Below, piece by piece: positions 31,645 to 40,271 of a stretch of 64,000 nt of DNA. A program made the position numbers and the translations under genes. The DNA lies in assembly GCF_019090095.1 (NCBI RefSeq), contig NZ_JAGQFP010000002.1, forward strand, positions 930,001 through 994,000, read 5' to 3'. Source of the DNA: Stutzerimonas stutzeri (GTDB lineage: Bacteria > Pseudomonadota > Gammaproteobacteria > Pseudomonadales > Pseudomonadaceae). Numbering within the stretch: the stretch's first letter is position 1; each line of letters opens with the position of its first letter. The notes under the pieces were generated by a model. It made no database searches, was not told the DNA's origin, and saw nothing but the letters and a program-made list of their open reading frames with translations.

Positions 31645-33216
31645 TCAATCGATCACCCTCCCTTTCAAGGCGAACAGGCCCTGCGGACGCTTCTGGATGA
31701 AGAGGATGATCAGCGCAAGGATGAGGATCTTGCCCAGCACGGCGCCGATCTGCGGTTCGAGGATCTTGTTGGCGATGCCGAGGCCGAAGGCGGCGAAGAT
31801 GCTGCCGGCCAGTTGGCCGACGCCGCCGAGCACGACCACGAGAAATGAGTCGATGATGTAGCCCTGGCCGAGATCCGGGCCGACGTTGCCGATCTGCGAG
31901 AGCGCCACGCCACCGAGCCCGGCGATGCCGGAGCCCAGGCCGAACGCCAGCATGTCGATACGCCCGGTCGGCACGCCGCAGCAGGCGGCCATGTTGCGGT
32001 TCTGCGTCACCGCGCGCACGTTCAGGCCCAGACGGGTCTTGTTCAGCAACAGCCAGGTCAGCAGCACCACGAACAGCGCGAAGCCGATGATCACCATGCG
32101 GTTGTAGGGCAGCACCAGGTTCGGCAACACCTGCAGGCCACCGGACAGCCAGCCGGGGTTGGCCACCTCGACGTTCTGCGCGCCGAACAGCACGCGCACC
32201 AGCTGGATCAGGATCAGGCTGATGCCCCAGGTCGCCAGCAAGGTTTCCAGCGGGCGGCCATAGAGGTGACGAATCACGGTGCGTTCCAGCGCCATGCCGA
32301 TCGCAGCGGTGACGAAGAAGGCCACCGGCAGCGCCACCAGCGGGTAGAAGGCCAGCGCCTCGGGCGTGAGCCTCGCCATCAGCACCTGCACCATGTAGGT
32401 GGTGTAGGCGCCGAGCATCAGCATCTCGCCGTGGGCCATGTTGATCACGCCAAGCAGGCCGAAGGTGATGGCCAGGCCGAGGGCGGCGAGCAGCAGGATC
32501 GAGCCCAGCGACAGGCCGCTGAAGGCCTGGCCGAGCAGTTCGCCGATCATTAGTTTGCGTTTGACCTGGGCCAGGCTGGTCTCGGCGGCCTTGCGCACAG
32601 CGGCATCGGTTTCCGCCTCGTCGGCCAGCAGATTCTCCAGCCGGACTCGCGCGAGTGGCGCGCCGGTTTCGCCGAGCAGGCGTACGGCAGCCAGGCGCAC
32701 GGCGGGGTCTTCCGCGCCCAGTTGCAGGTTGGCCAGCGTCAGGGTGAGGGCTTCGCGTACGGCCGGGTCGTCTTCCGCTTCGAGCCGCTGTTGCAGGAGC
32801 GGGAGCTGTTCCGGCTGACCGCTGCGCTGCAGGCGCTTGGCGGCGCCGAGGCGTTGCGCCGGATCATCGGAGAACAGCTGGTGGCTGGCCAGCGCGGTGT
32901 TGAGCAAGCCGCGCAGGCGGTTGTTCAGGCGCAGCTTCTTCGGCGTACCGACAGGTTCGGCGTCGCCTTCGAGGGCGCGGTAGGTGTCGCCGTCCTCGAC
33001 GAAGGGTGTCTTGTTCTGGTCGATGACCACGCGGTTGGCGCGCAGCGCTTCGATCAGTGGCAGACGTTCGGGAGCCGGCGCGATGGCCCAGTCTTCCAGC
33101 AGCTTGGCCTGTTTGGCCGGGCTCGCCTTGGCGTAGTCGGCTGCGTCTCCGGCGTGGGCTGCGCAAGGCAGGACCAGCAGAAGCAGCCAGAAAATTCGGT
33201 ACAGGGCAGTGTTCAT
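31645..33216 (-). CDS. urtB: Urea ABC transporter permease UrtB with periplasmic N-terminal extension
   Basis: A 523-residue permease. The first 22 residues (MNTALYRIFWLLLLVLPCAA) are a signal sequence. Residues about 25-235 form a soluble alanine- and leucine-rich helical domain (RLGAAKRLQRSGQPEQLPLL, PAVREALTLTLANLQLGAED) that resembles HEAT-like repeats. The LivH-like membrane domain follows (LGLAITFGLLGVINMAHGEM, LVVVLGGVGQLAGSIFAAF). Long UrtB forms of this type are usual in proteobacteria. It lies between urtA (161-bp gap with repeats) and urtC. Confidence 0.93.
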   Translation of the reverse strand: MNTALYRIFWLLLLVLPCAAHAGDAADYAKASPAKQAKLLEDWAIAPAPERLPLIEALRANRVVIDQNKTPFVEDGDTYRALEGDAEPVGTPKKLRLNNRLRGLLNTALASHQLFSDDPAQRLGAAKRLQRSGQPEQLPLLQQRLEAEDDPAVREALTLTLANLQLGAEDPAVRLAAVRLLGETGAPLARVRLENLLADEAETDAAVRKAAETSLAQVKRKLMIGELLGQAFSGLSLGSILLLAALGLAITFGLLGVINMAHGEMLMLGAYTTYMVQVLMARLTPEALAFYPLVALPVAFFVTAAIGMALERTVIRHLYGRPLETLLATWGISLILIQLVRVLFGAQNVEVANPGWLSGGLQVLPNLVLPYNRMVIIGFALFVVLLTWLLLNKTRLGLNVRAVTQNRNMAACCGVPTGRIDMLAFGLGSGIAGLGGVALSQIGNVGPDLGQGYIIDSFLVVVLGGVGQLAGSIFAAFGLGIANKILEPQIGAVLGKILILALIILFIQKRPQGLFALKGRVID

Positions 33217-33273
33217 CTACATATTCCCCTGGGGATGTCGAGTGCTCTCTTGATGGAGCTTGTGGGCGTCGAC

Positions 33274-33362
33274 AGGTGGATGAAAAAAGCGTCGACTCCG
33301 CGTCCCGATCCACCCTACGGACTGGCGTCAGTTGACGGTGGAAGACGCCTACTCATCCACCG
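33274..33362. repeat. GTAG-type palindromes between urtA and urtB
   Basis: GGTGGATGAAAAAAGCGTCG paired with GATCCACCCTACGG (33274-33319), and GGTGGAAGACGCC with ACTCATCCACCG (33338-33362). Stems are imperfect, with CTAC at one edge. Confidence 0.6.
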
Positions 33363-33377
33363 CAACGAAAACAGCGC

Positions 33378-34646
33378 TCAGTTCGACTTCACCGCGTAAT
33401 CCGGCTTCTTGTCGTTGCCCGGGATGTAAGGGCTCCACGGCTGCGCGCGGACCGGGCTTTCGGTTTCCCAGACCACGGAGAACTGACCGTCGTCCTGCAC
33501 TTCGCCGATCATCACCGGCTTGTGCAGGTGGTGGTTCTTCTCGTCCATGGTCAGGGTGTAGCCGCTCGGGGCCTCGAAGCTCTGGCCGGCCAGCGCATCG
33601 CGCACCTTGTCGACGTCGGTGGTGCCGGCTTTCTCGACCGCCTGCGCCCACAGGTGGATGCCGACGTAGGTGGCCTCCATCGGATCATTGGTCACGGCCT
33701 TGTCGGCGCCCGGCAGGTTCTTGGCCTTGGCGTAGGCCTTCCACTTGCTGACGAAGGCTTCGTTGACCGGGTTTTCCACCGACTGGAAGTAGTTCCAGGC
33801 GGCCAGGTGACCGACCAGCGGCTTGGTGTCGATGCCGCGTAGCTCTTCTTCACCGACCGAGAAGGCCACGACGGGCACCTCGGTGGCTTCCAGGCCCTGG
33901 TTGGCCAGTTCCTTGTAGAACGGCACGTTGGAATCGCCGTTGATGGTCGAGACCACCGCGGTCTTGCCGCCTGCGGAGAACTTCTTGATGTTGGCGACGA
34001 TGGTCTGGTAATCGCTGTGGCCGAAGGGGGTATAGACCTCTTCGATGTTCGCTTCCGGGACGCCCTTGCTGATCAGGAAGGCGCGCAGGATCTTGTTGGT
34101 GGTGCGCGGGTAGACGTAGTCGGTGCCGAGCAGGAAGAAGCGCTCGGCGCCGCCGCCGTCCTCACTCATCAGGTATTCCACCGCCGGAATGGCCTGCTGG
34201 TTTGGCGCCGCACCGGTGTAGAACACGTTCGACGACAACTCTTCGCCTTCGTACTGGACGGGGTAGAACAGCAGGCCGTTGAGCTCTTCGTATACCGGCA
34301 GCACGGACTTGCGCGAAACGCTGGTCCAGCAACCGAAGGTCACCGCGACCTTGTCCTGGGTCAGCAGCTGACGACCCTTCTCCGCGAACAGCGGCCAGTT
34401 GGAGGCCGGGTCGACCACCACGGGCTCGAGCTGCTTGCCGAGCACGCCGCCCTTGGCATTGATCTCATCGATGGTCATCAGCGCCATGTCTTTCAGCGAG
34501 GTTTCCGAGATGGCCATGGTGCCGGACAGCGAATGCAGGATGCCGACCTTGATGGTCTCGGCGGCCTGCAGGGTGAACGGGAACAGGCCGCTGAGCATCA
34601 GCGCACTGGCGGCGAGGGTGGATTTCAGGAGGGGACGGCGTTTCAT
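33378..34646 (-). CDS. urtA: Urea ABC transporter substrate-binding protein UrtA
   Basis: A 422-residue periplasmic urea-binding protein. The start at 34646 follows AAGGAGCC. The signal begins MKRRPLLKSTLAASALMLSG and ends near FTLQA-AET; an arginine pair at the start is present but not a full twin-arginine motif. Mature features are IKVGILHSLSGTMAISETSL, DMALMTIDEINAKGGVLGKQ, VDPASNWPLFAEKGRQLL, FGCWTSVSRKSVLPVYEELN and LLFYPVQYEGEE, all diagnostic of UrtA. First gene of the urt operon, behind a sigma-54 signature. Confidence 0.96.
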   Translation of the reverse strand: MKRRPLLKSTLAASALMLSGLFPFTLQAAETIKVGILHSLSGTMAISETSLKDMALMTIDEINAKGGVLGKQLEPVVVDPASNWPLFAEKGRQLLTQDKVAVTFGCWTSVSRKSVLPVYEELNGLLFYPVQYEGEELSSNVFYTGAAPNQQAIPAVEYLMSEDGGGAERFFLLGTDYVYPRTTNKILRAFLISKGVPEANIEEVYTPFGHSDYQTIVANIKKFSAGGKTAVVSTINGDSNVPFYKELANQGLEATEVPVVAFSVGEEELRGIDTKPLVGHLAAWNYFQSVENPVNEAFVSKWKAYAKAKNLPGADKAVTNDPMEATYVGIHLWAQAVEKAGTTDVDKVRDALAGQSFEAPSGYTLTMDEKNHHLHKPVMIGEVQDDGQFSVVWETESPVRAQPWSPYIPGNDKKPDYAVKSN

Positions 34647-34708
34647 GGTTTGTGGCTCCTTGGCTGTCCATGCGCAACTGTGGGTTGGTTCTCTGGGACA
34701 GGAGCGCT

Positions 34709-34727
34709 ATCGCAGCATCCGTGCCAA
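34709..34727 (-). promoter_or_regulatory. Sigma-54 (-24/-12) promoter signature before urtA
   Basis: Minus-strand reading TTGGCACGGATGCTGCGAT. TTGGCACG is a full match to the -24 element, CTGC differs from TTGC by one base, and GG and GC are 10 bases apart. It places the transcript start near 34698, about 50 bases before the urtA ATG. Confidence 0.75.
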
Positions 34728-34846
34728 TGTGCCTTGCAGCGCTCTGGCTCAAGGCTTTGCGGTTATTTGGTTGGGCGATAGATGAGGGCGCGCGGGGGGC
34801 GGCGGGTACGAAAACGGGGCGGCCGGCGCGACGTGGGGCAGCATGC

Positions 34847-34862
34847 TGCACGCATGTGGTGC
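34847..34862. promoter_or_regulatory. NtrC-type palindrome upstream of urtA
   Basis: TGCACGCATGTGGTGC matches the NtrC site pattern GCAC-N7-GTGC, with TGCAC and TGGTGC arms as in the classic glnA sites. Its centre is about 155 bp upstream of the predicted urtA transcript start, a usual enhancer distance for a sigma-54 promoter. Confidence 0.6.
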
Positions 34863-34969
34863 GAAACCCCTTTCGCGCGTTGCCAACAGCCGAACCCGGC
34901 GAGCCCAGGGCGACTGCTTGCGAGGAGCGCCTCGTCGCCCTAGCATGACCGGCCCGCTCAGGAGCCTTC

Positions 34970-35593
34970 ATGTCGCGTCGTCCCCGCCCTCCGCGCACCG
35001 CCGCAGCGCGTACCCAGCCCCGCCGAATTGCCAAGGCGCCGCCTGCCGAGCCGCGCCTGTTGCTGTTGAACAAGCCGTTCGACGTGCTCACCCAGTTCAA
35101 CGATGCCGATGGCCGCGCCACGCTCAAGGACTTCGTGCCGGTGCCGGGTGTGTACCCGGCCGGGCGCCTGGACCGCGACAGCGAGGGGTTGCTGTTGCTG
35201 ACCAATGATGGCCAGCTGCAGGCGCGCATTGCCGATCCCAAGCACAAACTGGCCAAGACCTATTGGGTGCAGGTGGAAGGGGAGGTGAGCGACGAGCAGC
35301 TCCAACGCTTGCGCGACGGTGTCGAACTCAACGACGGCATGACGTTGCCCGCTGAAGCCCGGGCATTGGATGAGCCGGTGTTATGGCCACGCCATCCACC
35401 CGTGCGCTTTCGCAAGAGCGTGCCGACGTCTTGGCTGGAACTGGTGATCAGAGAGGGACGTAATCGTCAGGTTCGCCGGATGACGGCGGCGGTCGGATTG
35501 CCGACGCTGCGGCTGGTGCGGGTCAGGATAGGTCCCTGGTCGCTGGACGGCTTGCAGCCAGGCGAGTGGCGGGAAGTGCCGGCGCGTTTGTGA
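34970..35593 (+). CDS. rluE: 23S rRNA pseudouridine synthase RluE-like
   Basis: A 207-residue RsuA/RluB/E/F-family pseudouridine synthase with a basic N-terminus ([20 protein letters not shown]). The catalytic aspartate lies in [19 protein letters not shown]; other family blocks are [14 protein letters not shown] and [29 protein letters not shown]. It lacks an N-terminal S4 domain, as RluE does. RluE modifies U2457 in E. coli 23S rRNA. Divergent from urtA. Confidence 0.9.
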   Translation: MSRRPRPPRTAAARTQPRRIAKAPPAEPRLLLLNKPFDVLTQFNDADGRATLKDFVPVPGVYPAGRLDRDSEGLLLLTNDGQLQARIADPKHKLAKTYWVQVEGEVSDEQLQRLRDGVELNDGMTLPAEARALDEPVLWPRHPPVRFRKSVPTSWLELVIREGRNRQVRRMTAAVGLPTLRLVRVRIGPWSLDGLQPGEWREVPARL

Positions 35594-35614
35594 AGCGCCG
35601 GCCACCTCGCAGCA

Positions 35615-35833
35615 TCAGTGCGGGATGCCCTGCGAAACTTCGATGATGTAGCCGATGATCGGCTTGGCGAGAAAGGCGAACAGGCAAAGCCCAAGGCCCA
35701 GGAACAGAACTGCCGTGCCTAGGCGGCCCGCTTTGGACTTCTTGGCCAGGTCCCAGATGATGAACGCCATGAAGGCCATCAGGCCGCCGACCAGGACGAT
35801 CATCATCCACTTTTCGAATACTTCGGGTTCCAT
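35615..35833 (-). CDS. DUF2788 small membrane protein
   Basis: 72 residues with two hydrophobic segments (WMMIVLVGGLMAFMAFIIW and TAVLFLGLGLCLFAFLAKPI) separated by a basic loop DLAKKSKAGR. This matches the DUF2788 family of small inner-membrane proteins in pseudomonads. Function unknown. Convergent with rluE, 21 bp apart. Confidence 0.8.
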   Translation of the reverse strand: MEPEVFEKWMMIVLVGGLMAFMAFIIWDLAKKSKAGRLGTAVLFLGLGLCLFAFLAKPIIGYIIEVSQGIPH

Positions 35834-35990
35834 CGAGCGCTCCGCGTGGCTAGTAACGACAACGGCTATGACAACGGCGGGTTATTGTTGGCTGAGCAGG
35901 GCTCGTTTTATATGACGCGCGGGGCATAGCAAGGCGGCGTCGAGTATACGCCAACCAGCCCGCCGCGCGGCCTGTCAGCGGCAACCGGTC

Positions 35991-36470
35991 TCAGGTGCGC
36001 AAATGTTCCAGCGGCAGCTCCGTGCTTGACGACACCTGCCGCAGGACGAAGCTCGAGCGCACGCTTGAGACGCCCTCGATGCGGGTCAGGGTGCCGAGCA
36101 GGAAGGCCTGGTAGTGCTCCATATCCGGCACCACGACCTTGAGCTGGTAGTCGGCGTCCATCCCTGTCACCAGGCTGCATTCCAGCACTTCCGGGCATTT
36201 TCCGATGACCCCCTCGAAGTGTTCGAAGCGCTCCGGCGTGTGCCGGTCCATGCCGATGAGCACATAGGCGGTCAGGGTCAGGCCGAGTTTCTTGCGATCC
36301 AGCAACGCGACCTGACGGGCGATGAAGCCGTCGTCCTCGAGCTGCTTCACCCGCCGCGAACAGGGCGAGGGCGACAAGCCGATGCGCTCGGCGAGATCCT
36401 GGTTGGAGATGCGTGCGTCGCGCTGCAGTTCGTGGAGGATACGCAGGTCGTATCGGTCTAGTTTGCTCAT
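35991..36470 (-). CDS. Lrp/AsnC family transcription regulator
   Basis: A 159-residue regulator with an N-terminal helix-turn-helix (MSKLDRYDLRILHELQRDAR, RIGLSPSPCSRRVKQLEDDG) and a C-terminal RAM/AsnC ligand-binding domain (VTGMDADYQLKVVVPDMEHY, LTRIEGVSSVRSSFVLRQV). Feast/famine regulators respond to amino acids. There is no adjacent divergent enzyme or transporter gene, so its target is not indicated; autoregulation is likely for the family. Confidence 0.9.
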   Translation of the reverse strand: MSKLDRYDLRILHELQRDARISNQDLAERIGLSPSPCSRRVKQLEDDGFIARQVALLDRKKLGLTLTAYVLIGMDRHTPERFEHFEGVIGKCPEVLECSLVTGMDADYQLKVVVPDMEHYQAFLLGTLTRIEGVSSVRSSFVLRQVSSSTELPLEHLRT

Positions 36471-36737
36471 TTCGGTTTTCTCGTGTGGTCTTGTTGCGCT
36501 GGTTTGCGTTTAGTTGCGTATGAATTGCGCAAGAGTGGCTTATCTGAGCAATATTCGCAAACATCTATCGCTGTGCGGGGCGTAAGCTTTATTCAACTTC
36601 AGCCCCCGGCAGATAGGCATGGCACGCGATCCCCGCCGTGACCTCCGAAGGCCTTATCCAGGTCGACGGTCCGGGCCCCCGGCGCTCACGAGGCCCCGCG
36701 CGAAGCAGCCGTTACCATCGGCCAGACGAATCGAAGA

Positions 36738-36762
36738 GACCACGCCCAGGCGTGGTCTTTTT
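36738..36762 (+). terminator. Strong factor-independent terminator, plus strand, with no recognised gene before it
   Basis: GACCACGC-CCA-GCGTGGTC (perfect 8-bp stem) followed by TTTTTCGTTTT. The 130 bases upstream hold no recognisable plus-strand gene, so it may end a small RNA or a lost gene. Confidence 0.7.
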
Positions 36763-36908
36763 CGTTTTGGGGTTTTGTTTGGTGTTGAGTGGGTGGGGCT
36801 GTTCCTAGCCGCTGTGTATTGCGCTGTTGTGGGCATAGCCTTGGCTGCGAAGTTGTTGGGCTTTGGGTTCACGTGGCTACGCCCGTTGGCTGGGTTGGCT
36901 GAGGCATT

Positions 36909-37769
36909 GGTTTCGCCCTGCTGGGCGAGTCACTTTTTCTTGCGTGGCCAAGAAAAAGTAACCAAAAAGAAGGCCACCCCTGCATCCGGATTTTGCTTCG
37001 CAAAACTTCCCTCGCTCCGGCGCTGCTCCGGGGGCCGTCGCGAAGGGCCATCCCTGGCCCATCGCTCCTCGCTCGGCATCCATGCCTCGCGACCCCCTGC
37101 GCAACGCCTACGCTCGGCCTTCTGAAGGGGGCTCGGGACCGAGTCGTCCGAACGTTTTGAACAGCAACGAAGCACCTTCCTCATTATTCAATGGCGATCA
37201 GTCTCGTAGGATGGGTGCAACCCATCAAGCTCTTGTGATGGGCTTCGCCCATCCTACGTTCTGAAGCCCACCGTACAATGCTTAGGCTTTTGATATCTGG
37301 CACAGATCAGCAGTCGTAGGGTGGGTAACGCGAAGCTTACCCACCGATTTGTTGCGGGCATCGTTTGATACCGATTGCAGCGTGATTGCGGTGGAAAATG
37401 CTTCGCAGTTTTCCACCCTACGGTCTTTTCACCGGCATTGGTTGAATGGCCCTGGCTCGACACAGCTTCCTGCTTTCCATTGCACGACGTGTCAGACGAC
37501 GCCGAACGCCCCCTTCAGGAGGCCGAATGGAATCCGCGCGGAGGGGAGCGAGCGGCATGGATGCCGCGAGAGGCGTAAAGGGTCGGGGCCGCCGTCGGCA
37601 TGGATGGCCCTTGTACGCCGGCCCCCGGAGCGCGGATGGAATGAGGGAAGTCGAGCGCAGCGAACCGGGGACGCCTAGTCCGGATGCAGGGGCAAGCGTT
37701 TTTGGTTACTTTTGAGGGGCCGGCCATCCGGGCGTCTGGAAAAAGTGAGTCGCCCAGCAGGGCGAAACC
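36909..37769. repeat. Composite inverted-repeat element, copy 2, with terminal inverted repeats
   Basis: The 25-bp left end begins GGTTTCGCCCTGCTGGGCGA (36909) and the right end, read backwards from 37769, is the same at 24 of 25 positions. Inside, the left arm (to about 37135) and right arm (from about 37490) are imperfect inverted repeats carrying GGCATCCATGCC/GGCATGGATGCC. The centre holds three GTAG palindromes: 37204-37258 (TCGTAGGATGGGTGCAACCC ... GGGCTTCGCCCATCCTACG), 37315-37346 and 37390-37421. No transposase. Same plan as 9917-10723. Confidence 0.8.
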
Positions 37770-37840
37770 ATAGCTAGCGGTGTCCGCGGTAACCGGTATA
37801 GCACCTTTGCCAGACGCCGCGTCTGCACCTCTACGCTGCG

Positions 37841-38752
37841 CTACCCCTTCGCCCTAACCACCTCAAGCGGATCGGCATGCACCAACACTTCCGCCCGCGG
37901 ATATTGGGCGTGTATCGCCGCCTCAACCTGATCACACAAGGCATGTGCCTCGATCAACGGCAGCTGTCCCGGCAGTTCCAAATGCATCTGCACGAACCAG
38001 CGGGTCCCGGACGCGCGGGTACGCAGGCCGTGGCAGCCGACCACACCGGGCACAGCGCAGGCCAGCCGGTGCATGTCTTCGCTGATCTCCGGCGGCAGCT
38101 CGGTATCCATCAGCACCGCGCCGGCCTCGCGGACGATGCTCAGTGCGCTCCAGAAGATGTACAGGGCGATGGCGATGCCGAAGATGGCGTCCAGGCGCTC
38201 CCAGCCGTAGCCGGCCAGCACCAGCGCGACGAGGATGCTGGTATTGAGCAGCAAGTCCGAACGGTAGTGCAGGGAGTCGGCGCGGATCGCCGTGGAGCCG
38301 GTTTCCCGCACCACATGACGCTGATACAGCAATAGCGCCACGGTCAGCGCCAGCGACAGCAGCATCACCGCGATGCCAAGGGCCGGTGCGCCCAAGGGCT
38401 CGGGGTGCAGCATGCGGTCGACGCCTTGCACGCAGACGAGGATCGCGCTGACCGAAATGAAGGCGCCCTGGCCAAGCCCGGCCAAGGCTTCGGCCTTGCC
38501 GTGGCCATAGCGGTGATCGTCGTCCGCGGGGCGCAGCGAGTAGTGCACCGCCAGCAGGTTGAGCAGCGAGGCGGCGCCGTCCAGCAAGGAGTCGGTCAGA
38601 CCCGCCAGCAGGCTCACCGAGCCGCTCAACCACCAGGCCAGCGCCTTGCTCGCGGCCAGCGTCAGGGCCACGGCCAGCGCCAGCCGTGTGGCGCGGCGCA
38701 TCAGCTTGGCGTGCTCGGCGCTGACGCCTTTGCGTTCGCGTGCGTGTGGCAT
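37841..38752 (-). CDS. fieF: Cation diffusion facilitator, FieF/YiiP type
   Basis: A 303-residue inner-membrane metal/proton antiporter with six hydrophobic segments. The FieF-type transport site is visible: D-x-x-x-D in LTDSLLDGAASLLN (TM2) and H-x-x-x-D in DSLHYRSDLLLN (TM5). The C-terminal cytoplasmic domain (HRLACAVPGVVGCHGLRTRA, FVQMHLELPG) is also typical. Homologues export Zn(II), Cd(II) or Fe(II). Its start overlaps the stop of the lipoprotein gene by one base, so the two form an operon. Confidence 0.88.
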   Translation of the reverse strand: MPHARERKGVSAEHAKLMRRATRLALAVALTLAASKALAWWLSGSVSLLAGLTDSLLDGAASLLNLLAVHYSLRPADDDHRYGHGKAEALAGLGQGAFISVSAILVCVQGVDRMLHPEPLGAPALGIAVMLLSLALTVALLLYQRHVVRETGSTAIRADSLHYRSDLLLNTSILVALVLAGYGWERLDAIFGIAIALYIFWSALSIVREAGAVLMDTELPPEISEDMHRLACAVPGVVGCHGLRTRASGTRWFVQMHLELPGQLPLIEAHALCDQVEAAIHAQYPRAEVLVHADPLEVVRAKG

Positions 38753-39168
38753 CAGGCGGCCGGGCGCAGTCCGAAGGCGGCCAGTTGCTCGACGCTGCCG
38801 TTGTGCTGGATCAGACGAGGATCATCCAGCGGCAGGCTGCGGCCGGTTTCGGCCTCGATGATGGCCTTGAGCTTGGCCAGGTCGACCACGCCATCGGCGC
38901 CGATGGCTTGCTGCAGTTTTTCAGGCGCCATGGAGTAGTTGTCATCGGGCAAATAGATCGCGCCGGTGGCGAAGTCGATGCCGAAGGCAATCAGGCCGGG
39001 GAGGAGATAGAAGATCAGGCCGACCGCGTTGAGCACGGCGACGGCAGGGTCGATGCGACCGTCGATCTGGCCGCGGCGGTCGGGGTAGAACAGCGTGCCG
39101 CAAGCCGCCAGTTGAGTGAACAGGGAGACGGCCAGCACGCCGCCGATAACACGGGAACGAGTACGCAT
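38752..39168 (-). CDS. Uncharacterised conserved lipoprotein
   Basis: A 138-residue protein starting at 39168 (MRTRSRVIGGVLAVSLF), with lipobox LAAC giving a lipidated cysteine near residue 23. It then has GTLFYPDRRGQIDGRIDP, a hydrophobic hairpin VAVLNAVGLIFYLLPGLIAF, and a C-terminal DLAKLKAIIEAETGRSLPLD. Proteins like this are conserved in pseudomonads without known function. It is coupled to the fieF-like gene. Confidence 0.7.
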   Translation of the reverse strand: MRTRSRVIGGVLAVSLFTQLAACGTLFYPDRRGQIDGRIDPAVAVLNAVGLIFYLLPGLIAFGIDFATGAIYLPDDNYSMAPEKLQQAIGADGVVDLAKLKAIIEAETGRSLPLDDPRLIQHNGSVEQLAAFGLRPAA

Positions 39169-39315
39169 TTGGACCTCCGGAAAAAGTGGCGCAACTATAC
39201 AAGGGCTACACAAGGGCTACACAAGGGCTGCGTGATGTTTTCTCGACATCAGACCGCGTTCTGCTCCAGGGTGTTCAAGGGGCTGTGCTGCGCCCGCAAG
39301 GCGTCGGCGGGGCGT

Positions 39316-39348
39316 CCGTAGGGTGGATGACGCTTCACCCATCCACCG
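39316..39348. repeat. GTAG-type palindrome upstream of hrpB
   Basis: CGTAGGGTGGATGACGCTTC with ACCCATCCACCG; the same unit as 29542-29573. It lies about 90 bp before the hrpB start. Confidence 0.7.
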
Positions 39349-39433
39349 TATCGCCGTGCGGGTAGATGAAAAGCACCGTCGCCGCTCGTGCGCTTGTCGC
39401 CCCTATAATGCCGCGCTCACTTCCGGAATCCCC

Positions 39434-39838
39434 ATGTTGTCGTTACCCATCGATGATGCCCTGCCGGCCCTGCGCCAGGCCCTGCTAACCCGTAACGAAG
39501 CGGTACTCGAGGCGCCGCCCGGCGCCGGCAAGACCACGCGCGTGCCGCTGGCGCTGTTGAACGAGCCCTGGCTGGCCGGGCAATCGATCCTGATGCTCGA
39601 GCCGCGGCGTCTGGCCGCCCGCGCAGCGGCCGAACGGCTGGCCAGCGAGCTGGGCGAGAAGGTCGGTGAAACGGTCGGTTATCGCATTCGGCTGGAAAGC
39701 AAGGTGGGGCCGACGACCCGGATCGAAGTGGTCACCGAAGGCATTCTTGCGCGCCGTCTGCAGGATGATCCGGCGCTCGAGGGCGTGGGGCTGGTGATCT
39801 TCGACGAATTTCACGTTTTGCCATTTGCACCGAAATAG
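39434..39838 (+). pseudogene. hrpB: ATP-dependent helicase HrpB, truncated inside its DExH motif
   Basis: Starts at ATG 39434 ([20 protein letters not shown]). Helicase motif I is [17 protein letters not shown], motif Ia is [15 protein letters not shown], and motif II reads LVIFDEFH at the very end (39791-39814). HrpB normally continues HERSLDADLAL and is over 800 residues. Here only 127 native codons remain, then seven foreign residues (VLPFAPK) and a stop. The rest of hrpB is not found anywhere in the window, so an insertion has split the gene, and the remainder, if present, lies to the right of 64 kb. Confidence 0.88.
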
Positions 39839-39856
39839 TGGCATTTCTTGTCAAAA
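39791..39856. repeat. Attachment-site-like repeat at the hrpB junction (copy A)
   Basis: About 66 bp that align with 43172-43235 at about two thirds of positions with one 2-base gap. The first 24 bases encode LVIFDEFH in both, with differences at third codon positions; ATCTTCGA is identical. Downstream, TGCAC and TTCTTGTCAAAA are shared. This is the left boundary of the acquired DNA. Confidence 0.6.
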
Positions 39857-39864
39857 TCATCCTG

Positions 39865-40093
39865 CCCTTCCTCCCTGGGCTCTCTCCCGCCTCTGGACGC
39901 TTACGGCGGCCAGCGTGGCCAATGACACCCAGGCCGGCAAACTTCTGTATGGCGAGGAAACCGTAGTGTGTACAGATGCCACCTACATCGGGGTCTAGAA
40001 GCGCAACGAACATGCGAGGTGCCAGGTGATCTTGAATATCTCAGCCCGGCGCAATACCTACCAGCGACACGACAAGCACAGTGTCCTCTACAA
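39865..40093 (+). pseudogene. Degenerate IS5-family transposase fragment
   Basis: Reading forward, the pieces GKLLYGEETVVCTDATYIGV, an in-frame stop, KRNEHARCQVILNISARRNT and YQRHDKHSVLYK resemble the catalytic C-terminal part of IS5-family transposases (compare LLHGEE-VVCADAGY-GVEKR). The N-terminus and the final YKxKxKxE region are missing. A decayed remnant only; no inverted repeats recognised. The following 40094-40271 shows nothing I can name. Confidence 0.6.
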
Positions 40094-40271
40094 ACAGTCC
40101 AGTCCGGCTGCTACACGAGGTTGATCAGGGTGATCAGAAGCTTCCCGTCCGACGTGAGCTTCTCAACTTGCTCAGTAAGTGACCAGGGCTCTGGGCTCTG
40201 GGCTTCTTGAACCGCGAATATTCCTTTGGCCTGGGTTCGCGCGTAGATCGGGCGAGCCAAAGTCTTATCTA

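Larger units (their letters stand above)
34647..34969. other. 323-bp divergent intergenic region between urtA and rluE
   Basis: Carries the urtA sigma-54 signature (34709-34727) and an NtrC-type palindrome (34847-34862), both listed separately. On the rluE side I see CAGGAGCC close to the start codon as a ribosome site, but no clear promoter boxes. Confidence 0.65.
36471..37840. other. 1.37-kb gene-free stretch between the Lrp-type gene and fieF-like gene
   Basis: 36471-36737 contains the Lrp gene's own upstream region and a GC-rich piece that may be a gene remnant or a small RNA. 36738-36762 is a terminator. 36909-37769 is a composite inverted repeat (separate entry). 37770-37840 shows nothing. 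Open frames here are shadows of the repeat arms. Confidence 0.65.

Noticed and set aside
36619..37125. 168-codon plus-strand frame after the Lrp-type gene
   Set aside because: It reads across a clear terminator and into a repeat arm; composition is not protein-like.
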